DNA of 64,000 bases from Ustilaginoidea virens (taxonomy: Eukaryota; Ascomycota; Sordariomycetes; Hypocreales; Clavicipitaceae), in contig NC_057317.1 of assembly GCF_000687475.1 (NCBI RefSeq), positions 1,488,001-1,552,000 on the forward strand. The letters are read 5' to 3'. The number at the start of each line of letters is the position of its first letter. Positions within the stretch are counted from its first letter, which is position 1. Positions 10,478 to 21,700 of the stretch are shown one piece after another. The position numbers and the translations under genes are program-made. The notes beneath the pieces were generated by a model. The model was not told the origin of the DNA and ran no database searches. It saw only the letters and a list, made by a program, of their open reading frames with translations.

Positions 10478-10486
10478 CATTCTGCC
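10478..10486. repeat. Target-site duplication, right copy (CATTCTGCC)
   Basis: Exact 9-bp copy of 9619-9627. Confidence 0.85.
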
Positions 10487-11768
10487 TCAGATACCTGGCA
10501 CCTTGGCCGTCAGCTCAATTCCGTTGTGCGGATGTAACACGTCGGCATCCAGAAATCGGTCCGTGTCTTCAAAACTCAACGTGGGGGCCCCCTAGGAGGT
10601 ACTCAGCAGTCGACTCTCTGTAATACGTGTATTCCCTCCCTGTAACCTGATTGATCCCAATCCTGTCCACCCCTGCGTGCTGCTCGCTGTGAGGGTTGCC
10701 GAGTCCCGATGTCTGGTGCCATGCAAGCTTGCACGAAGTACTTCCGTACACTGCAGTAGTTCCTTCCCTACTACTCCGTAGCACGCACGACACGTGGTTG
10801 CCTTGACGAAACACAAACACCTTCACAGGCGTTACCGCATGGTAACCGCGCCTTCCGCAGCCTTTTGCCACTTTTCTCCGTTGTTTTCTGAACCTTATTT
10901 TGCTCACTTTTCATGAGGGGGGTTCTTTTTTTCTTCATGTTCTTTTTGCTTTGCATATTTTCGTGTCTTACAGTATTATGCTCACATTATCACGTCCCCC
11001 AGCGTCATGTGTCAAAAACTCGCCACTCGTGCCGCGGATTCGGTACCCCTTGGGTACTTGGTCCTTCCTTCCATGCCCACCCCCGTAGTGACATGAGCTT
11101 CTTTCACCCATCCAATCGTCATTTACGGGTCAAGCGGCCACTCTTTTTGCCTCCAGATGCCCGACTGTCCCAAACAGCACCGTCTCCTCGGATGCACGGC
11201 GCCTCAATATGATGGGCATTTATCGAATGCCAACAGCCGCCACCCTGACGCGGCATGGTGGATCTGCTCCATGATGAATGGCGTCATTGCATGTCTCGCA
11301 CCGGGAGATTGTCGCAGCTTGTCTTTGCTTCGGCCATGCTTGCAGTAACTAGTGGCTTTCGCAAAAACTGAACATTGAATAGCAGAATAATAAAAATACG
11401 CCGAGGAAGAAAAACAAGGGCCCTAAATTAACCATTTTCCCTGCACGCTCTGTAAATAAGCTCACGTGTCTTTGCGATTAAAAATGCCAAATCCTCAATA
11501 TCCCTCACATCCTCGCATCCAGAAATAGAATCAACTACAGATAAAGGCTTGCTCAATTTTCGACGTCTGAATCCATACGTATGGCGTGTCGTCTTGTCTG
11601 CTCAGACAACAATAGACACTCGAGAACAAGCAACCCCCCTACCTAGTCCGAAGCTGAACAAGTAAATCTCTCCTCTGTGCATCCTAGCCAGCCAAAACTA
11701 GCAGACAGCTTGCGGCGCTTGGTCCAATCTTCTCTCCCCGTACGTCAGATGATAGCAAACGACACTCT
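10487..11768. other. Intergenic between the mobile element and UGP1
   Basis: No gene is supported. The right-hand 400 bp should hold the 3' UTR and polyadenylation signals of the UGP1 gene. A TACTCCGTA motif lies near 10772-10780. Confidence 0.6.
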
Positions 11769-14029
11769 TTAGTGTTCCAAGAGACGCAAGCTACCCTGGA
11801 CGACAACATTCTCCAGAATGGAGCCGGGAGGAACATCGATAGTGCTACCCTCGGTAGCTACGATTATGACAGTTCCCTTGAGAGTCACGCCGCGGCCGAG
11901 GTTTACGGCGCCCGTGATGGTGAGATGGTCCAGCTCGAGAACTTTTGGAATGGAGGGGATATGCTTCTGGAAGTCCGACACCTTCTTGAAGTCACTGCCG
12001 AGCTTGATGAGGGGCGCGTCGCCAAAACGGGCGGCGCTCATCTGCAGTTGACCGTGCTTCAGAGTGTACAGGTCCGACTTTACCAGCATCAGGTCAGAAC
12101 ATGTCTTGACAGGCAAGAATCGTCTGCGGGGAACGTTGACGCCGTGAGCATTGTTGAAGTGTCGAATAGCGGCGCCGACGGCCGTCTCGAGTTGCAGAAT
12201 GGAAATATCGGACTCTCCCTTCTTGTCGCCGGGAATGGTCTTGCCGTTGGGGATGATTTCCATCTCCAACTCGTCGTTCTCCACAACTCGTTTGATGGCT
12301 TTCAGGTTGAGCCAGATGTTGTTGGTGTTGAAGTACTTGAATTTTTTGATCGACTTGAACTCATTGACGTGCTCCTTTGGTACCTGAGCAATTTCGAGGA
12401 GACGGACAGATCCCTCGTAGTCGATAATGGTGCCGCCCTTGACATCGGCCTTGGTCTTGTTGGTCAATTCCATAAGGTACTCAGCCTTGGTCTCGACCAT
12501 GTGTTGAAGAATGCGAAGGTCGACAACAGCCCCCAAGTTGTCCACATTGGACAAGAAGATGATTTCAATCCCTCGCTCCAGCAGCTTTTCGAGGATGCCA
12601 GAGTTGTACAGCGACTCAAACACGTCACCGTGGCCAGGCGGGTACCACTCAGAAATGGGTGATTTGAAGTCCTTGGGAACAGGTAGGAGGGAGTCTTTAT
12701 AAATCCGGGGGTATCGGGACTGATTGAAGGTAAGGATGTCGACGTTGTGACCCTCGTACTTTTTGATGATGGCAGCAGTATCATCGTTGGTGTTGAAAGA
12801 GTTCATGAGAATGAAGGGAACGTTGACGTCGTATGTTCGGTTGAGGAACTCGATTTGACGCACAGAAAGGTCGAGAAAGGACATGCCGTCACGGACCTCA
12901 ATCACTGACTTGGGGCCAACACAGCCCATCGAGGTTCCCAGACCACCATTAAGCTTCAATACAGCCAGTTTGTTGAGGAAGTTGACGGATTCGGAATTGG
13001 CAAGGTCCTCGTAGTCCACAACCTGTCCCTGCGCAGGAGGTGCAATGCGATCCCAGTCGCTGCAGCAATCGTTAGTGAAAACGGGCGTCAACAGCTGGGC
13101 TTTATTTTCTTCGTATTTTGTATCATCGATGCGACGCACACAGCATTGCCTTTGGCTTTGTCATTCAGATAACGACGGAAAAGGGCAAAGAAGTTGTCCA
13201 TTTCGGTCTCGAAGAGCTGGGCGAGAGGAATGCGAAGTTAGCTTCCGATTCCAAGCTAAAAAATCATCCTGGGGCATACGATACCTTCTTGTCGTTGGGA
13301 TCCTTGACGGTCTCGGCAAGGTTGGTAAGAGCATTCCGCATCTGAGCAGCAGCGACATTTGTGGAGGTGTTTTCGAAAGCCTGCACAGGTCTTGTCAGTT
13401 CGTAGTGTTGAGGTTGATTCAACATGATCAGGCGTTTGTGTAAAGCGGCCACGGTTGTCAAAGGGGGTTACTGATCAGATGGAAAGCACAAGAATATTGC
13501 TGCCGAGATGAAGTGTGATGGTTCAAGACGGCAAACGCGGGAACATGAGTTGTTGAACGGGCTTATTATTGTGGCCCGGGGGTTGGCTGCAAACATGATG
13601 AATGAAAAACTATCATAGCTCCTGCTGGACTGGACGGTTTTGTCGATAGACGATACGAGTAACTCGGCTCCTGGCGACGCAGCAACAGGCAAGACAAAAG
13701 TTCAAATCACGCATTTCTAATCAGCTGGCACGACTGGAAGGCTGGCGTTTGCTGGTCCGTTGGGAAGTTGTGAATTGCCGGCACCTTGAGTTCAAGGGTG
13801 CCAAGGTATGGTTTCGTAATGCAAACAGGAGTAAAGGTGAATCGGGGAGGCCCAGAGACAAGCTGTTCGAAACTGGAAACAGGAGTCACTGTGCAAATAG
13901 CTGTCTTTCCCAACTTACCATGTGGCTACGGGTCTTGCCATGATGGCGCTTTTCAAAGCCATTGTCATCCCCTTCCCTGGCAACTGGCTTCAAGTGCGAA
14001 GGCAGCGCGCTCTTTATCACGCCAGCCAT
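11769..14029 (-). CDS. UGP1: UTP-glucose-1-phosphate uridylyltransferase
   Basis: Makes UDP-glucose from UTP and glucose-1-phosphate for glucan, glycogen, trehalose and glycoprotein synthesis; cytosolic. Exons on the minus strand are 14029-13919, 13380-13285, 13216-13140 and 13059-11769, giving 524 aa, normal for the family. Intron 1 is long (538 nt, 13381-13918, GTAAGT..CAG); the others are 13217-13284 and 13060-13139. Splicing joins [13 protein letters not shown]...GKTRSHM to [15 protein letters not shown], then [19 protein letters not shown], then VDWDRIAPP. The nucleotide-binding motif [16 protein letters not shown] starts near residue 131. [10 protein letters not shown] and the C-terminal beta-helix ([18 protein letters not shown]) are present. 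Donor GTGCGT at 13139 is needed to keep the frame; an ORF reading through it encodes intron sequence. Confidence 0.95.
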
Positions 14030-15917
14030 AGCGAATGAGGTTCGAAAGGTGGCGATGGAGGCGAAATTGGGTAGGTATCGATTGACGAGGCAGCTGACGG
14101 GTATCAGAGCAGAAGTCGGGACGAAAATGCAGAATGAACAACAGCTTGGAAGGGGCCCAAGGAGGTAGGTGATTAATAAAAAGCAAGATTCCAGGACATT
14201 GACGAGGAGAATCATGCAAGGCGGGGCAAGGGGTGTGGGTGGGGGGAAGGATGGGGGGGAAAGGGGGGGGGGCACGGGTGATGATGGGACAGAGCAAGCT
14301 TCCAACGGAGGACTCCTTACAGATTACAGTTTAGCAGCATGGAAACTAAACTACAAACGAATGGATAATGCAAGATAATTCCGAGCTCTGCAGTATGCAC
14401 AGTTCTTTGGCCCCTACAAGTATTTTATTTTATTTTATTTTGGAAGAACGGGCAGCTGGGAGCTAGGATGCTGGGCAACTAGAAACAAGGCTCTGAAAGA
14501 GGCCAAGGCCAAGCTCCGTGGCTTGGTTGTACGACGAGATTAGGTTGGTGCACCTTTTTTAGGTACTGTCAATATTGACTTCTTATTGGCGAATTGGAGG
14601 AGAAAACGGGGAGGAAGGGGGTTCAAGGTCTACCCAATCTTGGGAGGCACCCTGAGATTGACGTCAGAAGAAGAAGAAGAAGAAGAAAGAGACGGATGGA
14701 CCGCGACCACAACATGAAAGAAATCGTCTTGGTGTGGGGGCTCACTACAGGAGAATGCATCACAAGAGTCCATGGAGTTTACAGGAATAATAATAAGAGT
14801 ACCAGACGTCTCGCAAAACCATGAGGCATTAATGTGATGTGAGCTAACATGAGGTACACGCACCAGGTAGGAAGGTACAGTACCTTGGGAGGTAGGACAG
14901 GCTAGGCTGCTTGGGCCGCGGAAGGTGCCCCACTCACCACGCCGTCACGAATGGGACCAAGGAAACGAGAGGCAAAGAATGAATGATTCAACTGATACAG
15001 GCAACCGGGATCCCAGGCCAATACCGGGCCGCTGCTAAGCCTTCTTGCCAGGCCCCCGTCTAACAAATGAATCCCAATGCCATGCACGGAGGGAGTCTGG
15101 AGAGCAAGGCCAGCTGCTGGCACTCGCACCAGAGCACTTGTTGTTGTTGGTGAGTGTCGTGGACGTGCCGTGCCGTGCCGTGCCGACAAGGAAGGAGGAC
15201 GTTTCATTTTCCCCCCTTTCAATCACGTACATATGATATGGGACTCGAGAAATTCAAGGTGACTGACTGTTGCCGCATGAAAGGCGGGCTTTGTCAACGG
15301 CTCTTGGGCACACCGTTATTTCATAAGATTAACAATCAGCCAGACAACTTTCTGGTTCCTCCACATCTGATATATGGTTGGGTCATGAGATGAACCTACG
15401 GAGTGTGGTCACTTTGCTGGAAAAAAAAAATCCAATATTAACTTCCTGGGTAGGTACTCAGGTGAATGGATTCCGATACCGTTGGCCAGACATTATACTA
15501 TCCCTTGACCGACCGATCATTCACCTCGCTTTGCAACGAGGGCAAGGGGGCGACATCCAACGGGGAGGGAACCAAGCACGGCGTTTAAGCAAACAGCTAC
15601 GTACATGTACATACTCCTAGGAGGTAGGTACATGGCGCTAGCACTAGCACTTATTTATTTATTGGGGCCCCCCGGGCTGCCAGGCCCCCAAATCGACCTC
15701 ACGGTCCGCTAAAATCCGCCCAAAGGACAAGGCCAAGGCCCATCCCATCCGATGGCGTCTGCAGCCGCAACAGAGCACAAGTCGCATACCTTCACTTCGA
15801 CTCAGCCATTCCGAAAATAACGAACCGCAATCTCTGTATACGCCCGCACCCTTGGTGGCATTCAAGGGTCCTTGACCTGTCCGTCAATCTTCCATTACCG
15901 GCCGGACCGGCGAGGAC
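14030..15917. other. Intergenic, divergent promoters of UGP1 and the DUF3605 gene
   Basis: No gene is supported. Simple repeats include (TTTTA)n at 14421-14441, (GAA)n near 14668-14688 and (GTGCC)n at 15163-15185. Both flanking genes point away from it, so it holds their promoters. Confidence 0.65.
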
Positions 15918-16708
15918 ATGGGCTCGGTGGACGTCCTTCCCTTCTGGCAGGTTAATTGCTCGCCTCAAGACAGGACCCTTGACTGCCCTCCCTTTCTCCG
16001 CGGCCTCAGTGAAAAGGATCAGCGCATCATCGGCACGCCCGACGCTGCCTTCAGGGTGCTAACATGGGAAGAAGTGGGCACCATTGTGCGGGAAAACCGG
16101 CTGGAAATGTTCCAGAGAATCCCTTCCCAGCTGAGACGTTACAGGGCCTTCACCTACCGGCTGGCCGAGCATTACGGCAGCGTCGCTAGCTTTGTCCTGC
16201 AGGTGCGGCTGGGCTGGGAATCGCCCGTCAAGGCCCGGGGGGCACCATTTCAATACGCAGATGATGTCAGAATCCTGTGGAATGACTGGCCGTATGGACT
16301 CGATGACCGAATTGTTCACCTGGTTGTTTGGACCAAGTTTGAGTTGAAGGCCAACACAACCAACGGCGACTTGACAAAAATGGTCAGGGACGAGATTGAA
16401 AACTTTGTGACCAAAACATTCCGATCGCGAGTCCCTTCGAACAACGTAAGAGTGCCTACGGGTTCCAGAGTTGGCTTCGCTTGCGGCCCCCCAAACCTTT
16501 CCGACCCCCTTCCTTTCCCTCTTTAACTTGTCTCCGCGCGTGCTAATGCATCTTGTCGCTCTAGGTGCTGTGGTTCAAGAACTGGGCTTCTCTCAAGTCT
16601 ATTCATGCCGTGGAACACTTTCACGTCTTGATGTTTGATCCCGACGTCGAGTTTGTTCGTCAGGTTACCAATGGCGACGTGCCTCAATGTGCAAAGGAAG
16701 AACTGTGA
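15918..16708 (+). CDS. GIG1: DUF3605 family protein (GIG1, N-acetylglucosamine-induced protein 1-like)
   Basis: Two exons, 15918-16445 and 16565-16708, with a 119-nt phase-0 intron (GTAAGA..TAG); 223 aa. The protein is soluble, with no signal peptide or membrane segment. Typical family blocks are [39 protein letters not shown], the repeated Trp-rich [20 protein letters not shown] and, after splicing, [22 protein letters not shown]. In Candida albicans a member (Gig1) is induced by GlcNAc; the biochemical role is unknown. The C-terminus [19 protein letters not shown] is complete. Family assignment is from remembered motif similarity and is good; function is open. Confidence 0.87.
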
Positions 16709-17733
16709 AGCAAACGACCCGGAGATTTGCATTTTCAGCAGGAGAAACTGACAATGACACGACTAAGATGATGAGATGATGATGATGGTGGTGGTATTTT
16801 GGATTGGTAGAGATAACACTGGCGTGCCTTGCACCTGGATAGACATCAGATGCCCTTGGATTCGAAACCTTGCATTTGCGAAACAGACATCGTTCGTGCT
16901 TATTCAATGTGTCAGGTTTCTATATTCGTCCTTTACATCATACCCGCGGTGTCTTTGGTCCTCTGAAAAGCGGAGCTTTGCCCGCGCTGTACGCAGTCAT
17001 GCAGCAGGCAAAGGGAATGTAACCCAGGGACATGCTTTCACGCTCTTCATCTTTGGAGATCAGGCTATCCTGCTGATCCGACTGATCCGGCCCGTGGTAA
17101 ATCGCCGAAAAGGGGGCTTCTCCTCGGCCATTATCACTCGATGAGACAGCGGGACAGCTTTGTAAAACTGTGCCGGTATAAAATACGGCGATTTACAAAT
17201 TTGAAACGCAGAAAGGGGCGGCGAGATTCAACCATTAGTAGTACTGTAGCCTGCACAATGGCATCAAAAAGTCTAGCGGCATTAAACTAAACGGCTTTCT
17301 TTCAACGCCGCGGCACCGTCATTGACACTGCCAGCATCACGTTTCTACACCAGAAGCATCATCCACGCAGCGGCACCTGTACCAGCAAGTAGCCTGAGCA
17401 CCAAACGGCCCCGTCAACACACCGATATCGCCAGCAGCAGCATCGCCTTGGGTGCCTGGGCCCTCGACGGTTCAATACTTCTTCACCATCCGCTACCGAG
17501 CAGGAGAAGACACGGAGCCGCGCTGATAGGCTGGAGATTTGCCTCAACTGGCGGCCAGGCCCGCCCGGCGCCCTTCCCCGTAGGACCTGTCGGGCTGTGG
17601 GCGTAGCGTGCCAGTGTCACTGGGCTGCGCACCCGTGATACGCTGGGGAGAATGTGGCCTTTCTTCCCCCGTGCCTGGGATTGCCGATGATACGTCGTGG
17701 GGGGCTCGTAGGACACGATGCGCAGGGGCAAGT
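16709..17733. other. Intergenic between convergent genes
   Basis: This holds the 3' flanks of the DUF3605 gene (plus) and the FolB gene (minus). I see nothing else that can be supported; short ORFs are not protein-like. Confidence 0.6.
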
Positions 17734-18770
17734 TTAAAGGGGTCGCGTCTCACGCCTGGTTGGCCCGACGTCGTTCGTGTTTACGCTCAGCTCCACGCAG
17801 GGCGCATCGGCAAAGACCACCGCGATGGGTTTCTCGACCCCGATCCTGAGATGCCAGCCGTGCTCGTCCTTGCAGCGTCCGTAACTGCCGACCAGGTGCG
17901 CGGTGATATGAGCGGCGAGATCAGCCACGAGGGCTTCTATGGTTTCAAAGGCCGAGTCCGTCATTACCTAGCAGCAGCGGGCAGCATCGGGCAGATGCCG
18001 GTCAGCATGGGTCTTGTCCCCGAGAGCTCTTTGTCCGTTTTCGTCGCGGTCCCGCAACGCCGGGCCAGGGGCCTTTTCTTCTTTTTTTTCTTTCCCGCCC
18101 TCACCTTGACAACGACCGTTTCCAAATCGCAGTAGGCGTCGTGCGCCTCGTCGAACCTCTCCACAGCCACGTCCGCGACCACGGCCTGCCGGGCCTCTCT
18201 CTCGTTGCCGTTGACGCCGATCAAGGCGGGGACCCGCAAGCCGTGCAGCTTGAGCGTCGACCCCCGCATCACCAGCTCGGACTGGGCAAAGACGCCCGCG
18301 CGCGCCAAGCTCACCCCGTCGCCTTGGAGAGTCGCCTTGTCCAGCCGGGCCGTCACCTCGAGGCTCCGCACGCAGGAGAGGTTCAAAAACGCCGCGGCGC
18401 CGGCACCGGAGGCGTCGTCCAGCCCAGTGAGGTCCGCCCAGACGCGCTGCACGACGTCCGGGAGCGTCAGCCCCGCCGCCCGGTCGGGGTTCTGGTCCGC
18501 GCCCAGGCGCGCGAGGGTCGACAGGACGGCCTTGCTGAGGAGCCCGTAGTGGACGGTGTCGGAGGCGAGCGCGTCGCCGGCGGGCGTCGCCCCGAAGCCC
18601 TCGCTCATGCACACCGTGACGGAGACGGAGACGGGCTGCGGACGGTTCCGCCGGCCCCAGGCGTCGCGGGGGCCTTGCACGACGCCGCGGATGTTGTTGA
18701 CGCGGATGGTGGCCGGGGATTCGCCCGCCGCGACGAGGAGCTCACGAGACGGCTTTAGGGCGGCTTGCAT
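17734..18770 (-). CDS. Tandem FolB (dihydroneopterin aldolase-like) domain protein
   Basis: Two exons on the minus strand, 18770-18105 and 17967-17734, with a 137-nt intron (GTGAGG..TAG, phase 0); 299 aa. The frame joins LETVVVK to VMTDSAFETIEALVADLAAHI. Two FolB-fold units are visible. The first is about 22-145 (IRVNNIRGVVQGPRDAWGRR onward). The second is about 171-270, starting LKLHGLRVPALIGVNGNERE, which resembles the Ile-Gly-x3-x-Glu-Arg region of dihydroneopterin aldolases. In most fungi this activity sits in trifunctional FOL1 (FolB-FolB-HPPK-DHPS). This protein has only the FolB pair, so it is either an independent aldolase/epimerase or a relative with another pterin role. The coding region is very GC-rich, and the intron encodes a poly-Lys stretch if left unspliced. 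Confidence 0.8.
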
Positions 18771-21700
18771 GGTTTCCGCGCCTGGGATGGGCTGGACGGT
18801 CGAGCTACGGTGACGGACGGGCCGGTGAGGAGTTGGCGTCCGGTGGCCCCTTCTTTTCCCCCCGTCTTTTTGTACCGGCGCGTGAGGACGGCAGCGGGCG
18901 GGGCTTCGCGGGTATTTTCTGGTCGGGGAAAGCGGAGTTTTGTCTGCAATGTGCAGCAGCCCAAGGCAGGAAGAGATACAATATATATATATATATATAG
19001 CCCCAAGGGTTGTTGGCCTGCCGATTTCCGTCTATGGCATAGCAATTCTCTAATGAGGGCCGCTCGGTGGTGATGGCGATGATGGATCAAATGCAGTCGG
19101 ATAAAAATTGCAATTTCGCCCCGGCTGGTCTATAAAGGCCGATCGCAGTGTATCGTGATGGGCAGTGTCGCGAAATTTCATGGCGTTGAGAAACCTTTTG
19201 GTAGCGGCGATTGGGCGGTGAGGAGCGAACACGGCAGAAACCCGCTACTACCAGCAAACAGCATCAATACGGCAGCAGCATCGACCCTCACTACCCTGGA
19301 CCTGGCGGTCGGGAGACATCGCTTCTTTTGCCAAAGGTCACGCCAAAGGTCACGTACAAGGTTGCGTACAATACAAGCAAAGGCAAGATGCCGCCAGCCG
19401 GAACCGAGCTTTACGTGTCAGTGCCACCTTGGGCCCGCATGCACATAGCGCCTGTAGTTAATGCCCCGCCGTCTTGGCGATGGCGTTCGAAACGAGCTTT
19501 GGGAAACCGTCAAGCCCGATTCCATGTTGATCTGAATCAAGTCACCAAGGGGACAGCTCGGTCGAGCGTACGGAGTAGTATTGCCTATTGCCTAGTCCGC
19601 TTTGCCTCGCTCATCTACCCAGAGGGTTGGCTAGGCGGCTAGTCATGATAGAATCAAAAGCGGCAACAACGTCTATACCAACCACCTCACAGAGCCGGCT
19701 AGCCTTCCTTTTCCAGAAGCTGTGGAACCCACAAGGAGCGACAGGTATGAGGTGTTTTATCGTATTTTCCGAAACCCACAAAGCTGGAGAAGGCGAGCTG
19801 ATTATTGAGTCGCATCACAAGCCCGGAACCGACGGCTCTCGTTTGCGTGTACGCGGCGGGCCCCTGCTACCAGCTGGTCGGCTAGGAAGATCAGGATTAG
19901 AACTAGGAAGGAAAGTGGGGGGAGGTGGTGGCTCTCTTATCGTAAAGTCGTAGAAAGGTAACTGGAAACTGAAAATATAGTTTCACAAGGATGGCTTGAG
20001 ATGAACGTATGAGAGTACCATGACTGGCTTGTGCATTTCCCGGGCATGACATAGTTCAAACGTCAAGGTACTGCCTAGGTTGTATATCGGCGCAGACATT
20101 GCATGACTCGTGTCCCGTGGTTGAGAGCTATGTACAGTAAGTACAAGGCGAAGTCCGCCGGTGAGGTTTCAAGAACAGGGGGGTTGACAAGACACAGATT
20201 CTGGATATTGGACGCGGGTAAATAGAGTTTGGCCGATGTATCAAGTTCAGCGCAGCTCGATAAATGAACTCAGACCCTGGTTTTCATCGCGCATGTCCGA
20301 AATAGAAGCACGCGACGCACGCCAGGCAAAACTGGACTCTGCCATGCAACAAAAGTCGGGAATTTATCATCGCCAACACCACACAGACGCTCGTCCAGAA
20401 GGATGCCTTGTAAAGATCGAGGAGAAGCCTTCTTAAGCTGCCACATGTCTCTTTTCCTGCAGGTATGAAGCATGATGGACAAGGAGTCGAGGTAGTAGAG
20501 ATTGGCAACCTGGGTAGTTGTCCGGTCCTTGTCCGGTCCCTTTCGTTTTTGGGGCAAACAGCTGTAGTTGTGTTCCAACTGGAAACATTGTCATAGGGAC
20601 AATCGGCACAATGACGGCGAGTTGACTGCTACAGACAATAATGATAAGCCTTGCTTGTGACGGAACTGGGCATATTGGCTTGAAAAAGGCGAGAAGGCGA
20701 CCAAACCATGAATTTCAGCGGGTACAGGGCTCAGTACAGCTCGAGTCCGAGATAACGTTGCATCGCTTCCAATGTAGGAGAGTCTTGCAATTGCCTTTGC
20801 TTCTTTTAAAGACGGTTGTGTTACGTGGCCCATATGCTTTGTTGACCTCGTAATCCATGGACGGGGGGGGACGGGGGCCCGGGGGTCCGGAGCAACTTGA
20901 CGTACTTGCGGGTACCCGCGTATCACAACCTACCTGGTTGGTACGGAGAGAGTCGTGCTGCATTGCATGATGCTGTTCGGATCAAACTCGACAAGGGAGA
21001 CGAAATGCGACTGGTTCCTCCTTTATCTTTCTCGGCCCAGATTTTCGTTTTCCCGTCTCGGCCCCCACTGTAAGACTTGCAGTCCCGCTAGCTCACTTTG
21101 TTGTACCGAAGGTAGTTGCTCGGCAGGTATCCGAGATGGTTGTCTTTTTTTTTTTTTTTTTTTTTTTTTTTCCCGCTCAGCTGGAGCCTCGAGGGGAGGG
21201 GCCTTGGTTCGGAAGGATCCTAAGAGTCTGTTCAAAGGGCTGGGCAACTTGCAGCAGCGAGTTATTAAACCGTCTGTTCCACAGACAAGTGCAGTGCTCC
21301 ATGGTAACCTCGCAACAGGCTCGAAACGGTGACGCGATTTCCAGCCTGGCTGGCTGTATGTAGCTGTGCGCCGGCAACTGCAATTAGTCTAGTCTGGTCG
21401 CTTAAGCACGGGCGAATCAATCTTTTCCGGCTCGTTGGGGCAACTACCACCAGTCAGACACCTACCACACCACACTATAGGCAGCCGCACCTTCCCGTCC
21501 TTGCCGTCACTGACTTGGTCTTACACGTCTTAACCTTTCCGCACTCGAGTTCAGCCACGGCGTGGCGTCTCACCTCCTACCAGACTTCTCCTACTTGCTT
21601 CGCTTAGCTTGGCACCCCTCTGCTAGAGCCGCAAGGATTTCTTGACGCGCGTCACGCGTCAATGAAGCTGGTTTTGCCGCCACTTGGTAAGCACCTTCTT

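Noticed and set aside
11772..12662. 296-codon plus-strand ORF
   Set aside because: Antisense shadow of the UGP1 last exon, whose minus-strand protein is unmistakable.
13060..13139. Peptide starting [15 protein letters not shown] as UGP1 N-terminus
   Set aside because: It is translated intron: joining 13140 to 13059 restores the conserved [11 protein letters not shown] sequence.
16850..16875. GGATTCGAAACC as a minus-strand tRNA B box
   Set aside because: One base too many for the box, and no acceptor or D arm can be paired around it.
18141..18758. 205-codon plus-strand ORF
   Set aside because: Shadow of the FolB gene; composition is an artefact of high GC at third positions.
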